From: DATJPR01 sp035506295
GTDB lineage: Bacteria > Bacteroidota > Ignavibacteria > UBA10030 > UBA6906
DNA length: 64,000 nt
Assembly: GCA_035506295.1 (NCBI GenBank)
Contig: DATJPR010000205.1
Coordinates: 27,968-91,967, forward strand
Reading direction: 5' to 3'
Below, piece after piece: positions 53,013-62,872 of the stretch. Positions within the stretch are counted from its first letter, which is position 1. Each line of letters starts with the position of its first letter. The notes below the pieces were generated by a model. The model was given only the letters and a program-made list of their open reading frames with translations. It had not been told where the DNA came from and searched no databases. A program made the translations under genes and the position numbers.

Positions 53013-55541
53013 CTACGAGGCGGACGCTGCCTTCTTGGTTGCCGGCAGCCATTTCGTGATCATCGCGTACAGGTCGGCGGGCTTCACCGGCTTCGCGATA
53101 TAGTCGTCCATCCCTGCTTCAAGGCACCGTTCGCGATCTCCGGTGAGGGCGTTCGCCGTCATCGCAATGATGGGGAGTCGTGTCGTTCCCCGCTCCCGCT
53201 TTCGAATTTGCGCCGTTGCCTCGAAGCCGTCCATCTCCGGCATTTGACAGTCCATGAACACCAGGTCATACGGCAGGGATTCCACCGCTTCGATGGCTTC
53301 GAAGCCGTTCCCAACGATGTCGATCTGGCATCCGGCTTTTTCGAGCATCCGCTTGGCGACCTTCTGGTTAACGGCGTTGTCTTCGACGACCAGGATGCGG
53401 ACATTCTGCAGCGTCGCAGAGATCAGGAGAATGGGCTCTGCGGCAGCCGCAGATTTTGATTTTCCCCTTATCTCGCTTACGCCTACGAGACTGGCGATGC
53501 AGTCCAGGAGGGCCGATTGCCTGACCGGTTTCTTCAGGTACGCGTCGAGGCCGACGGACTTCATGAGATCGCGCGTGGCTTCGCCGCTGGACGAGAGCAT
53601 GAGAAGCTTCAGCGGTGTTATGGAGGCATCTTCCCTGATCATGCGCGCAAGCATGATGCCGTCAATGTCGGGCATCTGCATGTCGAGGATCGCCAGCGTG
53701 AAGGGCCGCCCATATTGCGTGGCGGATTGAAGATTTGCAAGAGCCTCCCTCGCCCCGGACGTCACGCTGTGATCGATTCTCCACGACGTGAGTTGATGGT
53801 GAAGAATCATCCGCGATGTCTCGTTGTCATCCACCACAAGCACATTGAGCCCGCCGATCTCGGGGAGGGGCGCCGTCTGGTGGACCGTCAATTGCTTTTC
53901 CAGGTTCAGGTATACCCGGAAGGTGCTGCCGCGCCTTTCCTCGCTCTCCATCGTGATGGTCCCTCCCATCAGCTCGGCAAGGCGCCGGGAGATGGTGAGC
54001 CCCAGACCCGTCCCGCCGAAACGGCGCGTGGTCATTCCGTCCGCCTGCGTAAACGGTTGAAAGAGTTTCTTCTGACTCTCCGGCGATATCCCGATCCCGG
54101 TGTCCCGGACGGCGATGGTGATCGAACACTCCTTGCCGGATCCCCCGTTGGGACTGACCTCGACGTGAACGCCGCCCTTGGCGGTGAACTTGATCGCGTT
54201 GCCGAGCAGATTGGTCACAATCTGGCGAATGCGCCCGGGATCCCCGAAGAGGGAGGTGCAGACCTCCGGGGCGATGAAGCAGGTGAGCTCCAGGTCTTTC
54301 GCCTTCGCTGCCTGGGCATGCAGGTCGACCGTTTCTTCAAGCACCTCCCGCAATTCGAACGGTAGATGCTCCATGGCCAGCTTCCCCGCCTCGATCTTCG
54401 AGAAATCGAGGATGTCGTTGATGATGTTCAGCAGGATTTCGCCGGACTTGTGAATGACTTCCGCGTATTCCCGTTGTTCGGGGGTGAGTCCCGTGGCAAG
54501 CAGAAGTCCCGTCATGCCGATGATGCCGTTCATCGGGGTGCGAATTTCGTGGCTCATGTTCGCGACGAATTCCGATTTGCAGCGCGACGCTTCCAGCGCC
54601 GCCTCGCGCGCAGCACGCAAGTCGTCCGCCTGCACTTCGAGCTCCCTTGCCTGATCCTCCGCCACCTGCCGCGCGCGGTCGAGTTCTTCGTTTCGCCGTG
54701 CGAGCGCATCCTCAGCACGCTTGCGCTCCGTGATGTCAATCCCAATGCCGACGAGCCCCGCAGTCTGACCTTGCTCGTTCCGCAGCGGGAGTTTGTTCGT
54801 CAGCAGCCAGTGCTTTCCCCCACTCTGGTCAAGGAAGTACTCTTCCCTGTTGATCACCGGTTCCCCTGTCTTGAGGACGGTCTGATCGTCCTTGTAGAAT
54901 CGGTCCGCGATCTCCGGAGGGAAAAAGGCAAAGTCGTCCTTCCCGATGACCTCACTCTCGCTCGAGCACCCCAGGTTGTGAAGATCGGCGGGGTTGGCAA
55001 GAATCTTGCGCGTTGAGAGATCTTTCACATAGATGGGATCGGGCAAATTGTCGATGACCGTGCGCAGGAGGATCCGATCGTTTTGCACCGATTCCTCGGC
55101 GTGCTTCCGATCGGTGATATCCCGCATCATCCCGTCGATCCTCACAATCCGACCGTTGTCCATGATCGGCAACCAACGGTCTTCGAGGCAGACGAATTTG
55201 CCGTCCTTGCGCCGGAACCACCATTCATCGCAATGAATGGACGTGTCGACGACGGCCATTCCCTTTTCGAGAATCTTGAGAGCACCGTCGCTCTTCTCCT
55301 TCACAATAGCCTGAAGGAGAAACGCCTTTCTCCCCCCCATGGAACGCACTTCTTCCGAAGTGTAGCCGAGGAGCGTCTCGAAACTCCGACTGGCATACAA
55401 ATACTCATCGGTACTGGGATCGAAACTATAGACGATGTCGCCGACGCCGAACAGGAGATCGTGATAGTCTATGGCGGAGGGACGTGGGTGGAGTTCACCA
55501 GCACCCGGTCGGTCGGCATGGATAGGTGCGTTCTGTGACAT
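53013..55541 (-). CDS. Hybrid histidine kinase PAS-PAS-HisKA-HATPase-REC-REC
   Basis: An 842-residue soluble hybrid kinase. Two PAS/PAC units (about 30-150 and 160-290), a coiled coil (about 285-330), DHp with [20 protein letters not shown], HATPase_c with [16 protein letters not shown] N-box and [19 protein letters not shown], then two receivers ([14 protein letters not shown] and [14 protein letters not shown]). The ATG at 55541 is chosen over a TTG at 55622. Architecture resembles BarA-type or Bacteroidota hybrid kinases without Hpt. Signal unknown. Confidence 0.94.
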   Translation of the reverse strand: MSQNAPIHADRPGAGELHPRPSAIDYHDLLFGVGDIVYSFDPSTDEYLYASRSFETLLGYTSEEVRSMGGRKAFLLQAIVKEKSDGALKILEKGMAVVDTSIHCDEWWFRRKDGKFVCLEDRWLPIMDNGRIVRIDGMMRDITDRKHAEESVQNDRILLRTVIDNLPDPIYVKDLSTRKILANPADLHNLGCSSESEVIGKDDFAFFPPEIADRFYKDDQTVLKTGEPVINREEYFLDQSGGKHWLLTNKLPLRNEQGQTAGLVGIGIDITERKRAEDALARRNEELDRARQVAEDQARELEVQADDLRAAREAALEASRCKSEFVANMSHEIRTPMNGIIGMTGLLLATGLTPEQREYAEVIHKSGEILLNIINDILDFSKIEAGKLAMEHLPFELREVLEETVDLHAQAAKAKDLELTCFIAPEVCTSLFGDPGRIRQIVTNLLGNAIKFTAKGGVHVEVSPNGGSGKECSITIAVRDTGIGISPESQKKLFQPFTQADGMTTRRFGGTGLGLTISRRLAELMGGTITMESEERRGSTFRVYLNLEKQLTVHQTAPLPEIGGLNVLVVDDNETSRMILHHQLTSWRIDHSVTSGAREALANLQSATQYGRPFTLAILDMQMPDIDGIMLARMIREDASITPLKLLMLSSSGEATRDLMKSVGLDAYLKKPVRQSALLDCIASLVGVSEIRGKSKSAAAAEPILLISATLQNVRILVVEDNAVNQKVAKRMLEKAGCQIDIVGNGFEAIEAVESLPYDLVFMDCQMPEMDGFEATAQIRKRERGTTRLPIIAMTANALTGDRERCLEAGMDDYIAKPVKPADLYAMITKWLPATKKAASAS

Positions 55542-55902
55542 GGAGCATGATTGCCATATAGGTCTCCCCAGGCGATTCAACGGATGCCTTCCGCTGCCCG
55601 GGATAACGGTCGCCCGCTGCAATTCATACGAGAATGCGCAACAAGGGTGCCACGATGGGGAGGTCTTCTTTTCGGCGATTCCTCAGAATTACAAAGATTT
55701 TAGCTGGAACTCCGAGGAAGAACCTGGATCCTCCACCCAAGAAGCGCAGGGATTGGCCATAGTTAGCCACGAGAAGAAAATCCGGATGATGCAGAGGGCA
55801 GTGTCTGGGCTTGGGGTTTTGTAGGCGGAAATTCAACGGACAGTAGACGGCGGACAAGAGACCGATGGGGCTGGTGACCGTCCGCAGTCCACTGTCTGCT
55901 GG
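55542..55902. other. Intergenic region upstream of the second hybrid kinase
   Basis: Contains the inverted repeat at 55838-55897 and no ORF with support. It should hold the kinase promoter; none was recognised. Confidence 0.45.
55838..55897. repeat. Intergenic inverted repeat (ACAGTAGAC type)
   Basis: Arms 55838-55855 and 55880-55897 match at 15 of 18 positions in inverted orientation, with units like GGACAGTAGACGGCGGAC. It lies just 3' of the secreted helical protein gene and resembles the other two intergenic repeats in style. Confidence 0.6.
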
Positions 55903-56526
55903 CTAGTTGAACTTTGTCGAGAACTGACTTTCGATTCCCCGGCTCAACATATCGGCCATCCCCAGAATCTGCCTGTGAACGTTGTCGTAGGCAGTGATAT
56001 CGGCTTGCCAGTCCTTCTTCAGGCGTGCGACGACTTCTGCCGTAGTAGCCTTCAGGTGCTCATGCATCATGGATTTCATCTCGTCCTGAGGCCATGCGTG
56101 AGGATTCGCGCTGCTGAGAAACGCCGCGATCGCGTCAGCGTTCGCATACCACCGGCTGTTCGCATCGTTGAGTTTTCCAGCATTATTTTCCTTCGCGGCG
56201 GCGATGACGTCTGCTGCGATCGTGATATGTTCCTTCAGCAGCACCGTGAGCTTGTTGCCCGCGGCGTCACCGTAGTACGGTTTGATCGCGTTCCCCAGGT
56301 CCACCTGATTTTCCAGAAGCCTTTGCGCCGTCGGCTCTGCATCAGGCAGATCGGCGATGGCGCTCACAATATACAACCGCGTCCAGGTAATGTGGTCCTC
56401 CCAGAGCTTGCGCATTGCACTTTGGAATTCGGACCGGGCCATTACCGGTGTGGCCGCGGAAGCGGGACCGGAGAACGTTGCTCCAAAGAAAAGCAACAGT
56501 GCAAGCCAACCTGAAATCTGTTTCAT
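55903..56526 (-). CDS. Secreted helical protein of unknown function
   Basis: A 207-residue protein with a signal peptide (cleavage near PASA/A) and an all-alpha mature part, probably a four-helix bundle. Conserved-looking motifs are LWEDHITWTRLYIVS, NQVDLGNAIKPYYGDAAGN and LLKEHITIAADVI, with His at helix positions that could bind metal. The ATG at 56526 has GGAGGAA upstream. It is downstream of the DoxX-like gene (39 bp), in an operon divergent from an ECF sigma factor gene. Function is not assigned. Confidence 0.8.
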   Translation of the reverse strand: MKQISGWLALLLFFGATFSGPASAATPVMARSEFQSAMRKLWEDHITWTRLYIVSAIADLPDAEPTAQRLLENQVDLGNAIKPYYGDAAGNKLTVLLKEHITIAADVIAAAKENNAGKLNDANSRWYANADAIAAFLSSANPHAWPQDEMKSMMHEHLKATTAEVVARLKKDWQADITAYDNVHRQILGMADMLSRGIESQFSTKFN

Positions 56527-56565
56527 GACTTCCTCCATCGAAAAAATCCATTGATGTTGTTGGGA

Positions 56566-57039
56566 TCAGGTATGTGAGAGGTGAGCCGTTGCAAGGGGAG
56601 CGAGACTCCCAAGGGTGAAAGCCCCTATCGCCATAACCAGATCTCGGACTGCCACGTCGAGGTATCTGCCACTGGTGATAAGGCTTAGAGCAATCGCCAC
56701 CAGCCATGCCGTCACGACGAATGCCCCTTGTCGTGGCCGCAAGAGCACCAGGACGCCGGCGACCATCTCGACGACCCCCACCATGGACACAAAAGCATGG
56801 CCGCTCAGTGGAAGAATAGCCAGCACTCGGGGATTCAGGTATCCTTCCCAGTTTGTCAACAGATTCGTGAACTTGTCGAGCCCGGCCACGATGGGCACGA
56901 GACCATAAGTGATGCGGAGGAGCGTGAAGATTCGAACGACAGTCCTGTCGCCCGAAGCTTCAGCCGCGCGGGCTCCTGCTCCTGCCGTGGATGGATGTGC
57001 CGAGGGAAACGAGATTGCCTTTTCCGCTCCGGTGCTCAT
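56566..57039 (-). CDS. DoxX-like membrane protein
   Basis: A 157-residue protein with four membrane helices (about 40-58, 80-98, 104-122, 130-148) and a low-complexity Ala-rich N-terminus. LLRITYGLVPIVAGLDKFTN and SMVGVVEMVAGVLVLLRPRQ fit the DoxX/DUF417-like group. It starts the operon divergent from the ECF sigma factor and shares a palindromic regulatory region with it (57103-57135), which suggests that it belongs to the sigma factor regulon. Confidence 0.78.
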   Translation of the reverse strand: MSTGAEKAISFPSAHPSTAGAGARAAEASGDRTVVRIFTLLRITYGLVPIVAGLDKFTNLLTNWEGYLNPRVLAILPLSGHAFVSMVGVVEMVAGVLVLLRPRQGAFVVTAWLVAIALSLITSGRYLDVAVRDLVMAIGAFTLGSLAPLATAHLSHT

Positions 57040-57102
57040 GAGATGTCCTCCTGCAATGAATTACGGGAATCAGTTGTTTACCGATTGGAGGACCGAACGG
57101 GG

Positions 57103-57154
57103 AAAAGGTTACAGGATTTTGCGCTGTAACCTTTTGGCAGCAGCACACTCTAAT
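57103..57154. promoter_or_regulatory. Palindromic divergent promoter region of the ECF locus
   Basis: A perfect 12-bp inverted repeat (AAAAGGTTACAG, 57103-57114, with CTGTAACCTTTT, 57124-57135) places TGTAACC on both strands. On the plus strand TGTAACC is followed after 16 bp by CTCTAAT (57148-57154), an ECF-like arrangement. It probably serves both divergent genes and may be autoregulated. Confidence 0.55.
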
Positions 57155-57165
57155 ATGATGGAACC

Positions 57166-57879
57166 ATGGGCAGGAACAACGTGAAGAACGCGCGCGCGTC
57201 GATCTCCGCTGAGTGTCTCGATCCCGTCAGCGACGAGGAGGTCATTGCAAGGGTGCTAGGGGGTGAGAAAGAGCTGTATGAGATCGTTATGCGAAGGTAC
57301 AACCAACGGATGTTCAGGATCAGCAGATCGTACCTGCACGATGCGGATGAGGCCGAGGAGACTGTCCAGCAGGCATATATTATCGCTTACGAACATCTCG
57401 CTGCGTTTGAGGGCCGGTCGCAGTTTTCCACCTGGTTGACAAGAATCGTGATCAACGAGGCGTTACGGAGACAGCGGGAGATGCAGCGGGTCGTCTCCAT
57501 CGACGATGATCCGGCCATCCGCAAGAGTGTCGAAGCCACGATGAGAACGTGCGGGAGTGGAAATCCAGCGGAGACGGTATTGAACGAAGAATTGCGATCT
57601 ATTCTCGAGCGAACGGTCGATGCATTGCCGCCGATGTACCGAACCGTCTTCGTGATGCGGGAGATCGAGGAGATGAGCATCGCGGAGACCAGTGAATCAC
57701 TGGGGATAACCCAAGCGAACGTCAAGGTGCGGCTGAGCAGGGCGAAAGAAATGCTGCGGCAAAGCATCGATAGCGCATACCAGACGGCCGGCGTCTATCA
57801 TTTCGATCTGGTCCGGTGCGATCGCATCGTGGCACATGTGCTGACGCGAATCCAAGGCACCGGCGAGGATGGACCTTGA
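57166..57879 (+). CDS. ECF-type RNA polymerase sigma factor
   Basis: A 237-residue sigma-70 family protein. Region 2 is present (LYEIVMRRYNQRMFRISRSY; DADEAEETVQQAYIIAYEHL) and region 4 (LPPMYRTVFVMREIEEMSIA; SLGITQANVKVRLSRAKEML). A C-terminal extension of about 40 residues follows region 4 (VRCDRIVAHVLTRI). No anti-sigma gene is adjacent. It starts 12 bp downstream of the ECF-like -10. It probably controls the divergent DoxX-like/secreted-protein operon. Confidence 0.92.
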   Translation: MGRNNVKNARASISAECLDPVSDEEVIARVLGGEKELYEIVMRRYNQRMFRISRSYLHDADEAEETVQQAYIIAYEHLAAFEGRSQFSTWLTRIVINEALRRQREMQRVVSIDDDPAIRKSVEATMRTCGSGNPAETVLNEELRSILERTVDALPPMYRTVFVMREIEEMSIAETSESLGITQANVKVRLSRAKEMLRQSIDSAYQTAGVYHFDLVRCDRIVAHVLTRIQGTGEDGP

Positions 57880-57934
57880 GACCCGGGGACTTTGGACCTG
57901 TGAGACGCAGTGAGAAGAAAACCGAGCCCGTACG

Positions 57935-59845
57935 TCACTTGAGGAGAGCCATCTTCCGCACTGCGGTGTAGCTTCCCGCCGTCAATCGATAGAAATAGAC
58001 GCCACTCGCCAGAGTACTTCCATCAAAGGTGAACGTGAATTTTCCGGCCGGATATCTGCCGTCAGCCAACACCGCCAATTCTCGTCCAAGGATGTCATAC
58101 ACGACAAGCCGAACGTTGGTTGACGCAGGCCCCTCGACTCCGCTCGGGGCGACGACTCGACCTACGGAGAAGCTAATGCGAGTCGTCGGATTAAACGGGT
58201 TCGGATAATTCTGCTCCAGCGCAAACGCCGATGCTGCCGGTGCGCCTGCCACGGACGCCGGTTGTGTTGCGATCACAAAATGATAGACGCTCATCGGTGC
58301 AAGCTCGTAGGAAAACTGGTTGCCTTGAATGGAGGCAATTCCGGGGAGAGCAAGGATCTGCGTATTGCCCGCCTGCACCGCGTACACGCCGGCCGAGAGA
58401 AGCTGGGGCGTCGAGGCGAACGTGAAGTGACCGTTGATCGTTTTGTGCATGCTGCGATTGATGGCAATGACATGCACCGCACCCTCGTTTCGCGAATCGA
58501 GCGACGCATGGATAGCGCTGTTGGGGTTGTCGGAAGTCGAAGCGGAGAGACTCACGTCGCCGAAGGTCCCTCCATGACCATCGTAGTTCCGATACATGCG
58601 GTATGCTGAGGCGGTGTAGCCGGTGACAGGTCCCCAGTAAGACGCGAAGTATACCCCTTCACTGCCGAAGACCCCCAGCACGTCGGCGATGGCAACCGCC
58701 CCCGAGATATCCGCAGCTCCTCCGTAATAGAATTCCGACACCGAGAGTTTCGTCCCGGGGTACTGCTGTCGAATGATGCGCTGCGTCTTCCGGAGGATCG
58801 CGGCACTCTGCGGATGAAACCACTGCCCGATCCAGCCGCTTTCGACAAATGCTGAATCCCACAATGTCCTCGGCGCCTCTATTCTATTATACACGGTGTT
58901 CGAATCAGTGTTGTCGTTCGTTACTGCGGGCGTCAGATCGGGGTACCAATGCAGATCGAGAACATCGAGCAGGCGCTTCCCTGCCGCGGTTGATGAATCC
59001 CGCATGTTGGCCAGAAATGCGGCCGCATAGTTTTCGTAATTCTTGCTGAGGGAGCTCCAGTCCGGCGCGTTCTGGAAATTGTAGTATGCAAGGAACCCGT
59101 AAAACACGCCCCCGAAGACTTCCGCGGTCGGGTCGACCGACTTCACCGCTGCGGCCGCTCCGGCCACTTTCGTGATCAGCTCTCTGCACGTTGTTAGCTT
59201 GGGATGAATCCGGGGGTGCGTACTCGGCCAGAGCGCCGGTTCGTTATCGATGTCATAGCCACGGACGCCGGTCGGCCCCGATGCTGGACCGTATTTGTTG
59301 ACAAGGAAGTTGACTTCTTCGTCGACATAGACATTTCCGTCGGCGGTATCGGGGGAGGTGAAGAACGGGGCGCCTTTGAAGTTTACAACCTGTCTCCATC
59401 GGTACGAGGGAGCGGTCTGTACGCTGTCGACGGTACCATTCTTGTCCCGCGCGACGTATCCGGCCGCAGGCAAGGTCAGGAGAGAATAGTCCCCGTGGGA
59501 AAGCGACGTGTCATGGAACGCCGTCAGGGTGATCCCCGGGATGAACTCGCGCGAGTACGGGATCCCGAAGACATACGTCATGTAGTCGTCGCTCGATTGC
59601 TGCCAGTCGGAGCCCGCGCTGGAGGCGTTGTTTTCCCAGTTATATCCCGACATGCGATTCCCGCCCAAACGTCGCGCCGTGATCCCGACTCCTTGCTCAA
59701 CGGCATCGGCGTTCGCCCCGTAGATGTACGGGCTTATCCTTGCCGTATCATGCGACGCATCCACTGAGAAGTTCACGTCGATCGATTGCGCCCTGGCACC
59801 GGTCACCAGGAGACACGCGATGAAAACGTTGGAGAGATGTTTCAT
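57935..59845 (-). CDS. GH44-type glycoside hydrolase with T9SS sorting domain
   Basis: A 636-residue secreted enzyme. A signal peptide (MKHLSNVFIACLL) leads to a GH44-like catalytic region: the motif YDIDNEPALWPSTHPRIHP holds the acid/base Glu and LSVSEFYYGG the nucleophile Glu, with DLHWYPD between. GH44 enzymes cleave beta-1,4-glucans and xyloglucan. The C-terminal 90 residues are a type IX secretion sorting domain (NYPNPFNPTTRISF...GVYFYRLTAG). That domain contains a short Pro/Gly insertion encoded by a palindrome (58129-58150). The start at 59845 is favoured over 59890 because of the signal peptide. Confidence 0.88.
   Translation of the reverse strand: MKHLSNVFIACLLVTGARAQSIDVNFSVDASHDTARISPYIYGANADAVEQGVGITARRLGGNRMSGYNWENNASSAGSDWQQSSDDYMTYVFGIPYSREFIPGITLTAFHDTSLSHGDYSLLTLPAAGYVARDKNGTVDSVQTAPSYRWRQVVNFKGAPFFTSPDTADGNVYVDEEVNFLVNKYGPASGPTGVRGYDIDNEPALWPSTHPRIHPKLTTCRELITKVAGAAAAVKSVDPTAEVFGGVFYGFLAYYNFQNAPDWSSLSKNYENYAAAFLANMRDSSTAAGKRLLDVLDLHWYPDLTPAVTNDNTDSNTVYNRIEAPRTLWDSAFVESGWIGQWFHPQSAAILRKTQRIIRQQYPGTKLSVSEFYYGGAADISGAVAIADVLGVFGSEGVYFASYWGPVTGYTASAYRMYRNYDGHGGTFGDVSLSASTSDNPNSAIHASLDSRNEGAVHVIAINRSMHKTINGHFTFASTPQLLSAGVYAVQAGNTQILALPGIASIQGNQFSYELAPMSVYHFVIATQPASVAGAPAASAFALEQNYPNPFNPTTRISFSVGRVVAPSGVEGPASTNVRLVVYDILGRELAVLADGRYPAGKFTFTFDGSTLASGVYFYRLTAGSYTAVRKMALLK
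58129..58150. repeat. Palindromic REP-like insertion inside the T9SS domain
   Basis: The arms GCCCC/GGGGC flank an ACTCCGC core. On the minus strand it codes for part of VVAPSGVEGPAS, which interrupts an otherwise continuous sorting-domain strand. No second copy was noticed in this window. Confidence 0.45.
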
Positions 59846-59974
59846 GCTTCCCCCTGTCTCGTCAAAGCATGGAACAAAAGTCACGCCCAAATTGCAAACC
59901 TTCGTGCTGGCTGGTGCTCATTTGATCGAAGGACTGAGGAACAGAGATGAGTAATTTCAAAAGAATGTGGTCGT

Positions 59975-62728
59975 TTATCGCAGGAGCATCGCGGCGTGCA
60001 CCATCACATTGTATCCGGCACGGAGTTGCAGGAAATACGCCCCCGATGCAAGCGCTGTGGCATCCCAGGGTATGGAGTAGCTTCCCGCAGGGAGCATCTG
60101 ATGGAAAATCTCTGCGACAAGTCTTCCATCCACCGCATAAACCCGCAACCACACCTCCACCGGCTCTGGAATGGCGAACCGGATTTTCGTCGTCGCGTTG
60201 AAGGGGTTGGGATAGTTGCCATAGAGGACGTATGAAGTCGGGAGCGGGGGGGGAGGTGGTGGAGGCCCGATGGTATCACCCACGGAGAACGAGCTGACGG
60301 AGGTCCATGACCCGATCAACGAGCCACCGCTCGGCTGAACGCGCCAGAAGTACGTGTTGCGCGAGTGAAGATTGCGCGGGACGCAGGTCGAATCGGCAAT
60401 CGATGTCGAGTCAAAGACAGGCTGTGCCATGACGGAGTCGGGGGCAACCTGCACGCGATACACGTTGTTCGGTTCCAGGACCTGCCACGTGAGCCGTGGC
60501 GGCAATGAATCCAATGTTGTTCCCGCTCCGGGCGAGATCAGCAACGTCGATGGAACAATCGTTACGCTGCCGTTCGTGAACACTCCCTGTTCGCCTTCGA
60601 TCACCGAGCACACACGCCAGTAGTAGGAGGATCCCGAAAGGAACGACGGGGGGTGGGATGACGCATCGATGACGATCGAGGAATCGCAGCACAACGAGGT
60701 GTCCACGAGAAGAGATGAGGATTCCCAGGATGCACTTCGCCCCAGCTGGAAATGAAATGACGTTGTCGCGTAGTTCTTCGCGCGCCGGTTATCGTTCCAT
60801 CGGAATGTTATAGGGAGAGGCGTGACGGCTCGATCGCCAGGTGCTATCATCGGTGGAGCAGATGGCAAAGGAAGAGTATCGACACTTGCCTGGCACGTAG
60901 CAGATGGCCCGCGCCCATCGGCGTTGACCGCCGTTATCGTAAAGGTGTACGTCACATGCTGTGCTGCCAGACCGAGCGTTATGCTTGTATCGGCCGTCGT
61001 GAAATCCCTGGTCGAGGCAGGCGTCCAGCTCATCGCGACGTCGTAGGATATGGCACGATCAGCACGACGCCACAACAATGTGACGTAGCCGGAATCTGCG
61101 ATCGCGCCACACGACGTCAGGAGCTGCACGGCTCCCGGAAGACCGACCGTGCGGAACCGCCCGATCGATGAATATGGACTTTGTCCGAGGGGGTTGACGC
61201 CTGCAGCGCGCCAGAAAAGGATCGTTCCCTGCGGCATCGCCGTTCCCGTCCACGTCGGGTCATCCAGTCCGCTGGTATCCACCAGGAGTTGTGCAAACCC
61301 CGAGTCGTACGCGATCTGAAGCCGGAAACTCGTGGCTCCGGACCCCGGAGTCCACGAGACGGTGAGAGGAGTATCTATCGAAGTGTTCCGGTCGACGGGT
61401 TTGAAACGAACGGGGGCAATCGGCACGGTGGAAAACATCGGGTCGCGTTCATAGGCGCCGATATCAGGCAGGGCCCCACGAAGCAGTCCACGCTGGTCCG
61501 TGGTGATGGTGTCGCCGGGTTGAGCCTCGTCAATGGCGGTGCTGTTCGCCTGCAGCGAGAAGACGTCGGTTGCTCCTCCGTGACCGGCGAGCGTGCCCAG
61601 CAACGGATCGCGCGGCTGGCTCGGCGTGCCAAAGAGGTTCATTCCGCCTGGATCCTCCAGGACCGGGTCACTCGTGATCAACTCGCCGATGAAGTTGTGT
61701 CCCCCCGCGGTCGTTTTTCCGGAGATATCAATATCGGTCAGCAACTGGAAGTCCTGTGGCGTGCTGCCATTCGCCGCAACGATCGAGTTTTCGAGCGTCA
61801 GAAGACCTGCGTTGTATATTCCGCCGCCTGACGAAGGTGGGGAGGATGATGGCAGGTCCACGGTGTTGCGTACGATCGTGCAGTGGTCGATGTAGATCGA
61901 TCCGGTGTTATAGATCCCGCCACCAAAGGAGGGCAATCGAATGTCCTGCCCGGTGCCGTTTTGCGCAGCCGGCAACACGCCCCCTATCACCGAGTTGTTG
62001 GCGATCGTGCAGTTCACCAGGCGCGCGGTGGAATCATTGACAAGGTTTCCGCCGGGCGTTTCGCTGCCGAGGTATGCGCCATTGTTGTGATTGCCGATGA
62101 AGCAGCAGGAGGATACGTCGAGGACCCCGTCATTGTAGATGGCAGCACCCGGTCCCTGATTGTTCGCGAAGGTACAGTTGGTCAACTGCGCCCATCCTCT
62201 GTTGGCCACTGCTTGAGGCGTGTTCGCTGAAAACCAGGAGAACTCAGCGAACAGACGCCCCGTGTTGAAGACCCCTCCGCCGGGGAAACGCTGCTGGTTC
62301 AGGGTGTCGCTGAAGCATTGCATGACCGTGCACGAGTCAAGATGAAGCTCCCCTGCATTGGCGATACCTTGATCGTTCATCCCGCCGTTCACGGTCATAT
62401 GCCGGAGCCGGAGGACATACAGCGGATCGACTCTCACGATGCTTGAGTGGAAGGAGTTTCCACTGATCTCGATGCCGTTGTCGGAAGGGCCGACGATGGT
62501 GAGATCGCGGGAAACAATGAGGGTGCTGTTCAGCTTGATGGAACCGGCGAGCTTCGGGTCAAAGGTGATCACTCCCCCGTCGGGAGCAGACTGAACGGCG
62601 TCCCAGAGTGTTCCGGGACCGGTCGCATCAAGGGAAGTCACAACGCTCGTTTGAGCCTCTGCCCCGGTTACAAGGAGGAGCACAAACGCGAAGGCTATCC
62701 AGACGCGAAAGAGGAATCGATAACACAT
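59975..62728 (-). CDS. Secreted beta-helix/FnIII protein with T9SS sorting domain
   Basis: A 917-residue surface protein. After a signal peptide (residues 1-26) a right-handed beta-helix region occupies about 30-440 with repeats of the kind NCTFANNQGPGAAIYNDGVL and SCCFIGNHNNGAYLGS (choice-of-anchor Q-like). Two or three fibronectin III-like domains (about 440-830) follow, and a sorting domain with NYPNPFNATTKIRFAIP ends the protein. Polysaccharide binding or lyase activity is possible, but no catalytic site was identified. It follows the methyltransferase on the same strand. Confidence 0.83.
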   Translation of the reverse strand: MCYRFLFRVWIAFAFVLLLVTGAEAQTSVVTSLDATGPGTLWDAVQSAPDGGVITFDPKLAGSIKLNSTLIVSRDLTIVGPSDNGIEISGNSFHSSIVRVDPLYVLRLRHMTVNGGMNDQGIANAGELHLDSCTVMQCFSDTLNQQRFPGGGVFNTGRLFAEFSWFSANTPQAVANRGWAQLTNCTFANNQGPGAAIYNDGVLDVSSCCFIGNHNNGAYLGSETPGGNLVNDSTARLVNCTIANNSVIGGVLPAAQNGTGQDIRLPSFGGGIYNTGSIYIDHCTIVRNTVDLPSSSPPSSGGGIYNAGLLTLENSIVAANGSTPQDFQLLTDIDISGKTTAGGHNFIGELITSDPVLEDPGGMNLFGTPSQPRDPLLGTLAGHGGATDVFSLQANSTAIDEAQPGDTITTDQRGLLRGALPDIGAYERDPMFSTVPIAPVRFKPVDRNTSIDTPLTVSWTPGSGATSFRLQIAYDSGFAQLLVDTSGLDDPTWTGTAMPQGTILFWRAAGVNPLGQSPYSSIGRFRTVGLPGAVQLLTSCGAIADSGYVTLLWRRADRAISYDVAMSWTPASTRDFTTADTSITLGLAAQHVTYTFTITAVNADGRGPSATCQASVDTLPLPSAPPMIAPGDRAVTPLPITFRWNDNRRAKNYATTSFHFQLGRSASWESSSLLVDTSLCCDSSIVIDASSHPPSFLSGSSYYWRVCSVIEGEQGVFTNGSVTIVPSTLLISPGAGTTLDSLPPRLTWQVLEPNNVYRVQVAPDSVMAQPVFDSTSIADSTCVPRNLHSRNTYFWRVQPSGGSLIGSWTSVSSFSVGDTIGPPPPPPPLPTSYVLYGNYPNPFNATTKIRFAIPEPVEVWLRVYAVDGRLVAEIFHQMLPAGSYSIPWDATALASGAYFLQLRAGYNVMVHAAMLLR

Positions 62729-62872
62729 GACGAGCTCACAAATTCAATACGAATAGAGGTTCGAACTCTACGGTGAGCTTGCGCTGATCACCGTCGGGGG
62801 AGACATGAAAGAACTGCAGAACGAATGCAGAGTGTGCCGGGGAGTGGTATTCCACGCACTGCGTGGTGGGCC

